Of a stretch of 12,238 nucleotides of DNA, positions 1-7,541 are shown piece by piece. The first letter of the stretch is position 1, and every line of letters starts with the position of its first letter. The notes beneath the pieces were generated by a model. It ran no database searches and had not been told where the DNA came from. It saw nothing but the letters and a program-made list of their open reading frames with translations. Source of the DNA: Sphingobium sp. Its GTDB lineage: Bacteria > Pseudomonadota > Alphaproteobacteria > Sphingomonadales > Sphingomonadaceae. The stretch spans positions 1 to 12,238 of the forward strand of contig JASBTC010000277.1 in assembly GCA_030148625.1 (NCBI GenBank), in the 5' to 3' direction. The position numbers and the translations under genes were made by a program.

Positions 1-1168
1 CGCGCGGTTCGCGCGGCAGGCCGAGCGCGCGCTCCGCGAAGATGTTGCGCTGGATCTCGTTTGTGCCGCCAAATATTGTGTCGGCCCGCGAATAGAGGAA
101 CAAATTGGGCAGCATCGGAAAGGCATAGTCATGCCCTTCGACGGTCTCGCCGGACAGGCCGAGTACGTCCATCGCCAGCTCGCCCAGATCGCGCCGCCAT
201 GTCGCCCATTGGATCTTGTAAGTGAGCGCAGAGGTGCCGAGCGTGCCGCCCTCGGCATCGCTCAACATGCGCAGCGCACCATAGCGCATCAGATTCAGCC
301 CGATCTCCGCCTGGGCGATGCGCTGGCGGATCAGCGGATTCCTGGCCTCGCCATTGGCGCGCGCCGCCGCGATCACCGCGTTCAGTTCGTTGCGGAAGCC
401 CATTTGCTGCGCGAGCGTCGAAACGCCGCGCTCGAAGCCGAGCAGCGCCATCGCCACCGCCCAGCCATGTCCGGGCTCACCCAGGATATTGGCGGCCGGC
501 GTGCGTGCGCCGTCGAAAAAGGTTTCGTTGAACTCGGCTTCGCCGGTGATCTGGTGGATCGGGCGAACGGTGACGCCCGGCTGGTCGACGGGCACGAGCA
601 GGAAGGACAGGCCCTTCGGCCCCTTCGAACCCTCTTCCGTCCGTGCGATCACGAAGATCCAGTCGGAGAATTGCGCCAGGCTGGTCCAGACCTTCTGACC
701 CTCGATCACCCAGTCATCGCCGTCCCGCCACGCTTTTGTGCGGACATTGGCAAGATCGGAACCGGCGCCGGGCTCAGAATAGCCCTGGCACCAGATCTCC
801 TCGCCGCGCGCGATCGCGGGCAGGAAACGGGCCTTTTGCGCTTCGGTGCCGAAGGCGAGGATAGTGGGGCCGGCCAGCTCGACGCCGATATGGTTGAGCC
901 GGGGCGGGGCGCCCGCGCGCGCATATTCCTCGGCGAAGATCACCTGCTGCGCCAGGCTCGCGTCACGGCCGCCATAGGCGCTCGGCCAGCCGACACAGCT
1001 CCAGCCCGCTTCGCCCAGCCGCTTTTCCCAGTCGCGTCGCCGCTCGGGTGCGTCGGTCAGGCTGGTGAGGCCACGGACGTCGGCGAAGGGGCCGTTGAGC
1101 TCGGCTTTGAGCCAGGCAGCGGCTTCCGCACGGAACGCCTCTTCTTCGGGGGAAAAGCCGAGCCTCAT
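1..1168 (-). CDS. Acyl-CoA dehydrogenase, catalytic (alpha-type) subunit, partial at 3' end
   Basis: FAD-dependent acyl-CoA dehydrogenase introducing an alpha-beta double bond into a steroid-ring-derived CoA thioester. The frame starts at ATG 1168 and stays open to the window edge for 389 codons, so only the last few residues are missing: the visible end reads NEIQRNIFAERALGLPREPR, where this family normally stops. Seen: the ACAD signature GYSEPGAGSD at residues 129-138, and GFERG at about 244-248, placing a glutamate (E246) where alpha subunits of heteromeric steroid ACADs (ChsE4/FadE26 type) carry the catalytic base. The YEGT glutamate of medium-chain ACADs is absent (IFGGT). The ATG overlaps the stop of the upstream beta subunit as ATGA, implying translational coupling and 1:1 synthesis. 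It is FadE31/FadE29-like; the exact substrate cannot be assigned. Family is very sure, the alpha role is inferred from the retained motifs. Confidence 0.93.
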   Translation of the reverse strand, partial: MRLGFSPEEEAFRAEAAAWLKAELNGPFADVRGLTSLTDAPERRRDWEKRLGEAGWSCVGWPSAYGGRDASLAQQVIFAEEYARAGAPPRLNHIGVELAGPTILAFGTEAQKARFLPAIARGEEIWCQGYSEPGAGSDLANVRTKAWRDGDDWVIEGQKVWTSLAQFSDWIFVIARTEEGSKGPKGLSFLLVPVDQPGVTVRPIHQITGEAEFNETFFDGARTPAANILGEPGHGWAVAMALLGFERGVSTLAQQMGFRNELNAVIAAARANGEARNPLIRQRIAQAEIGLNLMRYGALRMLSDAEGGTLGTSALTYKIQWATWRRDLGELAMDVLGLSGETVEGHDYAFPMLPNLFLYSRADTIFGGTNEIQRNIFAERALGLPREPR

Positions 1169-2193
1169 GCCGCTTCGTCCAGTCCGGCGAGCTGCGCGAT
1201 CTGTTCGCGGTGCCAGTCGGGCGTGCCGAGCAGGCTGGCATTGCTGCGCGCGCGCTTGAAATAGAGATGCGCGTCATGCTCCCAGGTGAAACCGATCCCG
1301 CCATGGAGCTGGATCATTTCGCCTGCGCAATGATGATAGGTGTCGCAGGCAAAGGCCTTGGCGGCATGCACGGCGAACGCCGCCTCGTCCGATCCTTCGT
1401 CGATCGCGCAAGCGGCCCAATAGACCGCCGAGCGCGCCTGCTCGATTGCCACCATCATATCGGCGAGCCGATGCTTGACCGCCTGGAAACTGCCGATCGC
1501 GCGGCCGAACTGGGCGCGCTCCAGCGCATAGGCAACGGTGCGGTCGAGACAGGCCTGCGCGCCGCCCAATGCGTCGGCGGCGATGGCGAGCCAGCCGCTG
1601 GTGAGTGCGGCCGAGATCGCGGCGCGCGGATCGGCGAGCGGATCGAGCATGGCATCGCCGATGTCGATCCGCGCATAGGGGCGTGTCTGGTCCATCGAGG
1701 TGAGCGGCGTGACCGTCAGCCCCGGCGTGTCGCGGCGGACGATCGCGGCGCCGGTGCCCGTGGAAACGACGAACAGATCCGCGGTCGCGCCATGAGGGGC
1801 GAGCAGCTTTCCATTGTCGAGGATCGCGAAGCTCGCGCTCGCCTCGCCCGCCGCGAGCATCGGCAGCCAGTTCTTCTGCGCGTCCGTGCCGCCCGCGAGG
1901 ATGGCGGGGGCGGCAAGGCCGAGGCTGGAGAGAAAGGGCAGGGCGGCGACCTGCCCGCCGGACTGTTCGGCCAGGATCGCGAATTCGACCATGCCGAGCC
2001 CGACGCCGCCCTGATCCTCGGGCAGCGCGACCCCGGCCAACCCCAGTTCGCCGGTGAAGGCCTGCCACAGAGCCCGATCGACGCCGTCCGCCGCCATCGC
2101 GGCGCGCGTGCGTTCGCTTGTCGCATTCTCGGCAAAGAACGCCTTCGCCGTTTCGGCGATCATCGCCTGTTCGTCGGTGAAGGCGAAATGCAT
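1165..2193 (-). CDS. Acyl-CoA dehydrogenase, small non-catalytic (beta-type) subunit
   Basis: A 342-aa ACAD-fold protein, shorter than the usual 380-400. The N-terminal helical domain is present (MHFAFTDEQ), as are the C-terminal FAD-contacting segments: QFGRAIGSFQAVKH (228-241) and QLHGGIGFTWEHD (295-307). Two things are missing: the middle-domain signature (SExxxGSD) and the GFERG catalytic glutamate, whose place reads SGWLAIAADALG (about 199-210). This is the pattern of the beta partner in alpha2beta2 steroid ACADs such as ChsE4-ChsE5 or FadE31-FadE32/33, where beta completes the FAD site but has no base. The start ATG 2193 lies one base after the upstream SDR stop. A longer open frame reaches 2466 but would run 91 codons back into the SDR, and MHFAFT aligns with family N-termini. 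Its ATGA overlap with the downstream alpha gene supports pairing. Confidence 0.92.
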   Translation of the reverse strand: MHFAFTDEQAMIAETAKAFFAENATSERTRAAMAADGVDRALWQAFTGELGLAGVALPEDQGGVGLGMVEFAILAEQSGGQVAALPFLSSLGLAAPAILAGGTDAQKNWLPMLAAGEASASFAILDNGKLLAPHGATADLFVVSTGTGAAIVRRDTPGLTVTPLTSMDQTRPYARIDIGDAMLDPLADPRAAISAALTSGWLAIAADALGGAQACLDRTVAYALERAQFGRAIGSFQAVKHRLADMMVAIEQARSAVYWAACAIDEGSDEAAFAVHAAKAFACDTYHHCAGEMIQLHGGIGFTWEHDAHLYFKRARSNASLLGTPDWHREQIAQLAGLDEAA

Positions 2194-2194
2194 C

Positions 2195-3097
2195 CTAGCT
2201 GCCCCACACCTTGCGCGGCGCGGCGCGGGCGGCGAGCAGCCCGTCGACCGCCGCGCCGATATCGGCGGGCGCCCATTTCGCCTGTTTCTCCACGGTGGGG
2301 CCGAGGTTCCAGCCATCCTCGATGGTGATGCGGCCACCTTCCAGTTCGAAGACGCAGCCGGTGACGTGGCGCGATTGCTCCGAACCGAGCCAGACCACGG
2401 CGGGCGCGATATTGGCGGGATCCTGCACGTCGAAACCGCTTTCGACCGTCGCCATCTTGTCGGCAAAGGCCTGTTCGGTCATCCGGGTGCGCGCGGCGGG
2501 CGCCAGTGCGTTGGCGGTGATGCCGTAACGGCCGAGCTCGGCGGCCTGGACGAGCGTCAGCGCCGCGATGCCGCCCTTGGCGGTCGAATAGGCCGCTTGT
2601 GCGATCGATCCCTGCAGCCCGGCGCCGCTGGTGGTGTTGTTGATGCGCGCATCGACCGGTTTGCCTGCCTTTTGCTGGCCGCGCCAATAATCGACCGCGT
2701 GGCGGCTGACGCAGAAATGGCCGCGCAGATGGACATGCATCGTCGCGTCCCATTCCTCGGGCGTGGCGGAAACGAACATGCGGTCGCGCACGATGCCGGC
2801 ATTGTTGACGACGACATGCAGGTCGCCGAATGCCGTCACGGCGGCATCGACGATCCGCTTCGCCGCATCCCAGTCGGTGATGTCCTCGTAATTGGCGACG
2901 GCATTGCCGCCCGCCGCGACGATCTCCGCGACGACGCCATCGGCGGCGGAGGTGTCGCGGCCCTCACCCGACAGGCTGGTGCCGATATCGTTGACGACGA
3001 CATTGGCGCCTTCGGCGGCGAAGGCGAGCGCATAGGCGCGGCCGAGCCCGCGCGCCGCGCCGGTGATGATGACGGTCCGTCCGTCGCAGATACCCAT
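2195..3097 (-). CDS. Short-chain dehydrogenase, MFE-2-like (Rv3548c type)
   Basis: A 300-aa NAD(P)-dependent SDR resembling the (3R)-hydroxyacyl-CoA dehydrogenase domain of multifunctional enzyme type 2, and most like the Rv3548c protein of the mycobacterial HIP regulon. Seen: the Rossmann motif TGAARGLG at residues 12-19, an acidic residue at the end of beta-2 (VVVNDIG) suggesting NAD preference, NNAG at 98-101, and the triad S157, Y170, K174 (YSTAK). The C-terminal extension beyond a 250-aa SDR core (about 245-300, with GGRITIEDGW) is characteristic of this subgroup. Likely role: oxidising a ring or chain hydroxyl of a CoA-thioester intermediate to the ketone; IpdF-like oxidation of the ring C 5-hydroxyl is possible. 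It follows the thiolase after a 103-bp gap holding an inverted repeat and is one base upstream of the ACAD beta gene. A weak AAAGG lies about 12 nt before the ATG. Confidence 0.92.
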   Translation of the reverse strand: MGICDGRTVIITGAARGLGRAYALAFAAEGANVVVNDIGTSLSGEGRDTSAADGVVAEIVAAGGNAVANYEDITDWDAAKRIVDAAVTAFGDLHVVVNNAGIVRDRMFVSATPEEWDATMHVHLRGHFCVSRHAVDYWRGQQKAGKPVDARINNTTSGAGLQGSIAQAAYSTAKGGIAALTLVQAAELGRYGITANALAPAARTRMTEQAFADKMATVESGFDVQDPANIAPAVVWLGSEQSRHVTGCVFELEGGRITIEDGWNLGPTVEKQAKWAPADIGAAVDGLLAARAAPRKVWGS

Positions 3098-3120
3098 TCA
3101 GATCAACCTTTCAGTTCGGA

Positions 3121-3196
3121 TCCGTTCGTCCCGAGCGAAGTCGAGGGACGCTGGTGCTGTTGCACGCGTGTCTCGACTTCGCTCGACACGAACGGA
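3121..3196. repeat. REP-like inverted repeat between thiolase and SDR genes
   Basis: Two arms in inverted orientation: TCCGTTCGT (3121-3129) pairs perfectly with ACGAACGGA (3188-3196), and CGAGCGAAGTCGAG (3132-3145) pairs perfectly with CTCGACTTCGCTCG (3172-3185), around a central spacer of about 26 bp. Each arm can also fold alone (CGTCCC with GGGACG; CGTGTC with GACACG). The core word is, from memory, a very common intergenic repeat of sphingomonad genomes. It sits inside the operon and has no T-run on either strand, so it is more likely an mRNA-stabilising or processing hairpin, or a neutral repeat, than a terminator. Confidence 0.85.
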
Positions 3197-3200
3197 GGCA

Positions 3201-4355
3201 TCAGGAGAGCCTTTCGATGATGGTGACGTTGGCCTGGCCGCCGCCTTCGCACATGGTCTGCAGGCCGTAGCGCCCGCCGGTGCGTTCGAGCGCGCCGAGC
3301 AAAGTGGTCATCAGCCGCGCGCCGGTGGCGCCGATCGGATGGCCGAGCGCGATCGCGCCGCCCTGCACATTGACCTTCTCATGCGGCACGCCCAGTTCCT
3401 GCATCCAGGCCATCGGGATCGATGCGAAGGCTTCGTTGCATTCGAACAGGTCGATATCATCGACCGACATGCCGGCCTTCTGCAGCGCATATCGGGTCGC
3501 GGGGATCGGGCCGGTCAGCATCCAGACGGGATTGTCGGCGCGCACCGAGATATGATGGATGCGCGCGCGCGGCTTCAGGCCATGCGCCTTCACCGCCGCT
3601 TCGCTGGCGATGAGCAGCGCGGCCGCGCCGTCGCAATTCTGGCTGGCGATGCCGGCGGTGATCGCGCCGCCCTCACGCACCGTCCTGAGTGCGGCGAGCC
3701 CCTCCAATGTCGTGCCGGGGCGGACGGTCTCGTCGGTGTCGAGCCCGTCGAGCGGTGCGATCTCCGCCTTGAACCAGCCATTGTCGATCGCGCGCTGCGC
3801 ACGGGCGTGCGATTCCACCGCGAACGCCTCCATTGCGTCGCGGGTGATGTTCCATTTGTCGGCGATCATCTCGGCCGAGCGGATCTGGTTGACCTCTTCA
3901 TCGCCATAGCGGGCGAGCCAGCCGGGCGAGCCGAGGAACGGACTGTCGAAACCATAGGGCTGGCCGGCGAACATCGCCGCCGAGATCGGGATCGCATTCA
4001 TCGCCTGGCTGCCGCCCGCGACCACCAGATCCTGCGTGCCGCTCATCACGCCCTGCGCCGCGAAATGCACCGCCTGTTGCGAGGATCCGCATTGCCGGTC
4101 GATGGTGACGCCGGGCACATGTTCGGGCAGCCCAGCCACCAGCCAGGCGGTGCGGCCGATATCGCCGGCCTGCGGCCCGATTGTGTCGCAGCAGCCCCAG
4201 ATCACGTCGTCGACCAGATTGGCGTCGATGCCGGTGCGGGCGATCAGCGCCTTGATCGGATGCGCGCCGAGATCTGCGGGATGGACCTGTGCCAGGCTGC
4301 CCTTCTTGCGCCCGATCGGCGTGCGGACCGCGTCGATGATATAGGCTTCCGCCAT
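3201..4355 (-). CDS. fadA6: Thiolase, FadA6-type acetyl-CoA acyltransferase
   Basis: A 384-aa degradative thiolase of usual length. Seen: the N-terminal motif DAVRTPIGRKKGS (8-20); the nucleophilic cysteine C89 in DRQCGSSQQAVHFAA; the NEAFA motif; H339 in GHPIGATGAR; and the second cysteine C369 in CEGGG. All residues needed for activity are present. In the HIP pathway FadA6 cleaves 6-methyl-3,7-dioxodecanedioyl-CoA, the product of IpdAB ring opening, with CoA to give acetyl-CoA and 4-methyl-5-oxo-octanedioyl-CoA. The assignment rests on the steroid-type thiolase sequence plus the ipdABC/echA20 context; a thiolase for another beta-oxidation round in the same pathway is the main alternative. 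The ATG at 4355 has AAGGA about 9 nt upstream, and this Shine-Dalgarno overlaps the stop codon of the preceding ACAD gene (TAAGGA), supporting both the start and coupling. Confidence 0.93.
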   Translation of the reverse strand: MAEAYIIDAVRTPIGRKKGSLAQVHPADLGAHPIKALIARTGIDANLVDDVIWGCCDTIGPQAGDIGRTAWLVAGLPEHVPGVTIDRQCGSSQQAVHFAAQGVMSGTQDLVVAGGSQAMNAIPISAAMFAGQPYGFDSPFLGSPGWLARYGDEEVNQIRSAEMIADKWNITRDAMEAFAVESHARAQRAIDNGWFKAEIAPLDGLDTDETVRPGTTLEGLAALRTVREGGAITAGIASQNCDGAAALLIASEAAVKAHGLKPRARIHHISVRADNPVWMLTGPIPATRYALQKAGMSVDDIDLFECNEAFASIPMAWMQELGVPHEKVNVQGGAIALGHPIGATGARLMTTLLGALERTGGRYGLQTMCEGGGQANVTIIERLS

Positions 4356-4367
4356 TATTGTGGTTCC

Positions 4368-5381
4368 TTATGCGAAGCTGTGGCCGGGGCCGATCGGAAG
4401 CGCGCCACCGATCACGGCGGCGTCGATCCGGCCAAGATGGAAGGCGCGATCGCCCCAGGCGGATGCGAGCGCCCAGGCGCGCTTCATCCAGAAATGCAGG
4501 TCGACCTCATAGGTATAGCCCATCGCGCCATGGACCTGGATCGCGGTCTCCGCGGTCACCCAGGCGGCGTCGGACGCGGCGAGTTTGGCGTGGCTGACAT
4601 GGACCGCAGCATGGGTGGCGCCTTCGCCGAGCGCGATCGCCGCGCGCTGGACCACGGGCCGCGCGAAAGCGATCTTCACCGCGGCGCTCGCCAGATGATG
4701 CTTGACCGCCTGGAAGCTGCCGATCGGCTGGCCGAACTGGCTACGGGTCTTGGCATAGTCGGTCGCCTGGGCGAGCATGGCCTCGGCAATGCCGATCTGC
4801 TGCGCGGCGGCGATCAGCGCGGCGTGATCGAGCAGCGCGCCTGCCGGTCCGATGGCCGCGCCGTTGCTCGCCGCGCGCACGAACAGGCGGCGGAGCGGAT
4901 CGACGCTGTCGAGCAGCTGCGCCGTGCCGCTGCGTTCGGCGAGCAGCAGGAGGTCACCATCTGCGGACAGGACATGGCTCGCGGCATCGAGATCGGCGGT
5001 CCAGGGATTGACGGGATGCTGGAGCGCCACTTTCGCGCTGCCTGCAGCGATGCGTTCGAGCAACGCATCCTGTCCCCCGGTCGCCACGAGCAGCGGCGCG
5101 GCGACCAGCGCGGTATCGGCAATGGGTTCGGCGACGCCCGCGCGGCCGAGCTCGATCGCGATCCCGACACCGTCGAGCAGCGACAGGCCGAGTCCGCCCT
5201 GCGCCTCCGGAACCAGCAGGCCCGGCAGGCCCATCTCGGTGAGGCCCTGCCAGACCGCATCGGAACGGCGGCTTTCGTCGGCGTCGAGCGCGCGCAGCGT
5301 TTCCGGGCCATGAACGCCCGCCAGATAGTCGCGCACACCCTGCGCCAGCGTCGCCTGATCGTCCGAAATCGTGAAATCCAT
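4368..5381 (-). CDS. Acyl-CoA dehydrogenase, small non-catalytic (beta-type) subunit
   Basis: A 337-aa ACAD-fold protein, paralogous to the gene at 1165-2193. The N-terminal domain starts MDFTISDDQATLAQ. RSQFGQPIGSFQAVKHHLA (213-231) and QVHGAMGYTYE (282-292) are the FAD and dimer-contact segments. The middle domain is degenerate: there is no SExxxGSD signature, and no glutamate at the GFERG position, where the sequence reads LLDHAALIAAAQQIGIAE (about 183-200). It is therefore probably the structural, FAD-completing partner of the alpha subunit transcribed just before it, like FadE32/33 with FadE31. The start ATG 5381 is preceded by GAGGT, which overlaps the stop of the alpha gene (AGGTAA); the gap is 5 bp. 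It lies 12 bp upstream of the thiolase gene. Substrate not assignable from sequence. Confidence 0.92.
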   Translation of the reverse strand: MDFTISDDQATLAQGVRDYLAGVHGPETLRALDADESRRSDAVWQGLTEMGLPGLLVPEAQGGLGLSLLDGVGIAIELGRAGVAEPIADTALVAAPLLVATGGQDALLERIAAGSAKVALQHPVNPWTADLDAASHVLSADGDLLLLAERSGTAQLLDSVDPLRRLFVRAASNGAAIGPAGALLDHAALIAAAQQIGIAEAMLAQATDYAKTRSQFGQPIGSFQAVKHHLASAAVKIAFARPVVQRAAIALGEGATHAAVHVSHAKLAASDAAWVTAETAIQVHGAMGYTYEVDLHFWMKRAWALASAWGDRAFHLGRIDAAVIGGALPIGPGHSFA

Positions 5382-5386
5382 GGCCG

Positions 5387-6553
5387 TTACCTCGGCAGCC
5401 CGAGCAGGCGCTCGGCGATGATGTTGCGCTGGATTTCGTTCGATCCGGCATAGATCGGGCCGGAGAGCGAGAAGATATAGCCTTCGAGCCAGCTATTGAT
5501 CCCACCATCGTCCAGATGGCGCAGCTCGGCGGCGGCGCCCAGCAATTGCATCGCGGTGCGGTGCATTGCGCGGTCCAGTTCCGACCAGAAGATCTTGTTG
5601 AGGCTCGCTTCCGCGCCGATATGGCCGCCCGCCATGATCTGCGAGGCGACGGCATAGGTGTTGTAGGCATAGGCCTGCGCATCCATCCATGCCTGCATCA
5701 CCTGTTCGCGCGCGGCGGGCGATGCCTTGTCCTGATGCGCGCGGAACAGCGCCACCAGCCGCGCCGCCGCCGCCTGGAAACGGGCGGGCGAGCGCAGCAT
5801 GAGCCCGCGTTCGAAGCCCGCAGTCGCCATCGCGACGTTCCAGCCTTCGCCTTCTCCGGCGATGCGGTTGGCGACGGGCACGCGCACTTCGTCGAAGAAC
5901 AGTTCGGCGAAACCGGGATCACCGTGGAGCTGGCGGATCGGGCGACGGGTGACGCCGGGGGCGTTGAGATCGAACAGGATGAAGCTCAGCCCCTTGTGGC
6001 GCTTCGAGTCCGGATCGGTGCGGAACAGGCCGAAACCCCAGTCGGCAAAGCTGGCACGGCTCGACCAGGTCTTCTGGCCCGTGATCACATAATGATCGCC
6101 CCCAGAATCTTTGGCACGCACCGCCTTGCTGGTGATCGCCGCCATGTCCGATCCCGCATTGGGTTCGGACCAGGCCTGTGCCCAGATCACTTCGCCCTTG
6201 GCCATGGGCGTCAGGAAGCGCGCCTTTTGTTCGTCGGTGCCGAACTCCATGATCGTGGGACCGAGCAGGAAGATGCCGTTCTGATTGGCGCGCAGCGGCG
6301 CACCGGCGCGATAATATTCCTCTTCGAAGATCAGCCACTGGATCAGGTCGAGTCCACGCCCGCCATAGGCCTCCGGCCAGGTGACCATGCCCCAATTGCC
6401 AGAGGCGAGCTTGCGCTCCCATTCGACATGCTGGCGATAGCCCTCCTCGCGCTCCAGTGTGAGGAGCGGTGCGCGGGGAACGTTCGACTCCATCCACGCG
6501 CGGACTTCGGCGCGGAAGGCCTGTTGTTCGGGAGTGTAGGCGAGATCCATCAT
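5387..6553 (-). CDS. Acyl-CoA dehydrogenase, catalytic (alpha-type) subunit
   Basis: A complete 388-aa flavoprotein ACAD. Seen: N-terminal domain LAYTPEQQAFRAEVRAW; ACAD signature AWSEPNAGSD at 127-136; ITGQKTWSS (157-165) in the beta domain; GFERG at 246-250, so E248 is the likely catalytic base; and C-terminal AGSNEIQRNIIAERLLGLPR. The medium-chain YEGT glutamate is replaced (YAGS). The E248 position agrees with catalytic Glu247 of the mycobacterial ChsE4 (FadE26) subunit, which works as an alpha2beta2 heteromer, and the beta gene follows 5 bp downstream. Candidate step: dehydrogenation of a ring-propionyl side chain or of 4-methyl-5-oxo-octanedioyl-CoA (FadE31/32-like). Two ATGs are adjacent (6553 and 6550); AAGGA lies 4 nt from the first and 7 nt from the second, so 6550 may be the true start. 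Confidence 0.94.
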   Translation of the reverse strand: MMDLAYTPEQQAFRAEVRAWMESNVPRAPLLTLEREEGYRQHVEWERKLASGNWGMVTWPEAYGGRGLDLIQWLIFEEEYYRAGAPLRANQNGIFLLGPTIMEFGTDEQKARFLTPMAKGEVIWAQAWSEPNAGSDMAAITSKAVRAKDSGGDHYVITGQKTWSSRASFADWGFGLFRTDPDSKRHKGLSFILFDLNAPGVTRRPIRQLHGDPGFAELFFDEVRVPVANRIAGEGEGWNVAMATAGFERGLMLRSPARFQAAAARLVALFRAHQDKASPAAREQVMQAWMDAQAYAYNTYAVASQIMAGGHIGAEASLNKIFWSELDRAMHRTAMQLLGAAAELRHLDDGGINSWLEGYIFSLSGPIYAGSNEIQRNIIAERLLGLPR

Positions 6554-6788
6554 CGCGTCCTTTTCCCCTCGCCCCCTGGAAGGGGGAGAGGGTTGCGCAG
6601 ACTTGGCAGCGTGCTGCCTAGTCGGAGCTGGGTGAGGGGGATGGCGCGCGGAGCGCGCCCGCGAAGCGATGCTTCGCGCTCCCCCTCTCCAACTGCGCCT
6701 AAGCCCGGCTTGCGCCGGTCCAAGGCTTCGTATCCTCTCCCCCTAAAGGGGGCGAGGATGCGAAAATTCGGAAGTTCGGATCCCAGCA
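6554..6788. repeat. Palindromic intergenic repeat element inside the operon
   Basis: This 235-bp gap between the echA20-type gene and the ACAD alpha gene is full of inverted repeats. One hairpin is CCCTCGCCCCCT (6566-6577) with AGGGGGAGAGGG (6581-6592), one mismatch. A near-identical one is ATCCTCTCCCCCT (6732-6744) with AGGGGGCGAGGAT (6747-6759), also one mismatch. Between them are GGCAGC/GCTGCC (6605-6618) and GCGAAGC/GCTTCGC (6661-6677). The two outer hairpins bracket the unit like ends of a mobile palindromic (MITE- or REP-type) element. No T-run follows any hairpin, so they do not look like terminators. On the minus strand the whole stretch is also an open frame of 79 codons (6550-6789), overlapping the stop of one neighbour (TGATG) and the start of the other (ATGA). 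It is probably not a real protein but is noted as a finding. Confidence 0.8.
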
Positions 6789-7538
6789 TCAGAATTTCGC
6801 CACCGTGCCGGTTTCGACAAAGGCGTCGCGCGCCTTCTGGCTGTCCTCATGCATGTACATTTCGAGCGTGAAGCCCTGTTCGAAGCGATAGCCATGGTCG
6901 ACGTCGCGGGGTTCGAGCCCGTTCAGCGCTTCCTTGGCGAGAACGAGCGCCTTGCGCGATTTGCCTGCGATGATCGCGGCGAAGGCGCGTGCCTCCTCGA
7001 CCAGCGCCTCGCGCGGCACGACCTTCTCGATCGCGCCCAGGCGATAGGCTTCTTCGACCGGGATATTGCCGCCGGTGAAGAAGGCGGCGCGCACCTTGTG
7101 CAGCGGCAGCATGCGCGAAAGATGCGAAGCACCGCCCATCGCGCCGCGATCGACCTCGGGCAGCGAGAAATAGGCATCGTCGGCGGCGATGATCGTGTCC
7201 GATGCGCCGCAAATGCCGATGCCGCCGCCGATCACGAATTTATGGACGGCGGTGACGACGGGCACTTCGCAGTCGCGCACCGCCTTGAAGGTCAGGAAAT
7301 TGCCGCGATTGAGCAGGGTGATGCGCTCGGGATGCGCCTGCATCTCCTTGATGTCGACGCCGCCGCAGAAACCGCGTCCCTCGGCGCGGATCAGCACGAC
7401 ATTGACGTCCGGATTGCTGCCGGCCTCGCGGATGATCGCGGGTAGGCTGTTCCAGATCGTGCTGTCGAACGCGTTGACCGGCGGCTGATCGAAGACGATC
7501 TCCGCGATACGGTCCTTGATCTGGGTATGGATCGGCAT
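6789..7538 (-). CDS. echA20: EchA20-type crotonase, ring D hydrolase of the HIP pathway
   Basis: A 249-aa crotonase-superfamily protein, close in length and motifs to mycobacterial EchA20 (Rv3550). EchA20 hydrolytically opens ring D of 7a-methyl-1,5-dioxo-hexahydroindene-carboxyl-CoA, giving a cyclohexenone-CoA (COCHEA-CoA) that IpdAB then open. Seen: the N-terminal strand ending DQPPVNAF (17-24); oxyanion-hole segment GFCGGVDIKEM (56-66); GGGIG (104-108); E128 in LPEVDRG, at the position of the second hydratase glutamate; and the SHLSR motif (138-142). Glycine (G108) occupies the first glutamate position, so ordinary hydration is unlikely, in keeping with a C-C hydrolase. It follows ipdC with a 3-bp gap and no strong Shine-Dalgarno, so coupled translation is likely. 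Orthology is inferred from remembered family motifs and context, not from an alignment. Confidence 0.9.
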   Translation of the reverse strand: MPIHTQIKDRIAEIVFDQPPVNAFDSTIWNSLPAIIREAGSNPDVNVVLIRAEGRGFCGGVDIKEMQAHPERITLLNRGNFLTFKAVRDCEVPVVTAVHKFVIGGGIGICGASDTIIAADDAYFSLPEVDRGAMGGASHLSRMLPLHKVRAAFFTGGNIPVEEAYRLGAIEKVVPREALVEEARAFAAIIAGKSRKALVLAKEALNGLEPRDVDHGYRFEQGFTLEMYMHEDSQKARDAFVETGTVAKF

Positions 7539-7541
7539 GGT

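Noticed and set aside
1165..2466. Longer version of the ACAD beta gene starting at 2466
   Set aside because: The extra 91 residues overlap the SDR coding sequence in another frame and do not look like an ACAD N-terminus; ATG 2193 gives the family start.
3063..5453. 796-codon open frame on the plus strand opposite thiolase and ACAD genes
   Set aside because: Antisense shadow in GC-rich DNA: its product is rich in Arg, Asp and Gly, resembles no family, and the opposite strand carries well-conserved enzymes with intact motifs. The other long plus-strand frames at 131-1264, 1210-2328, 5516-6871, 7527-8531, 8732-9817, 9517-10305 and 10172-11362 are rejected for the same reason.
6566..6759. Rho-independent terminators formed by the CCCTC/GAGGG hairpins
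   Set aside because: No T-run follows the hairpins on either strand and the same operon continues beyond them, so a repeat element is the better reading.
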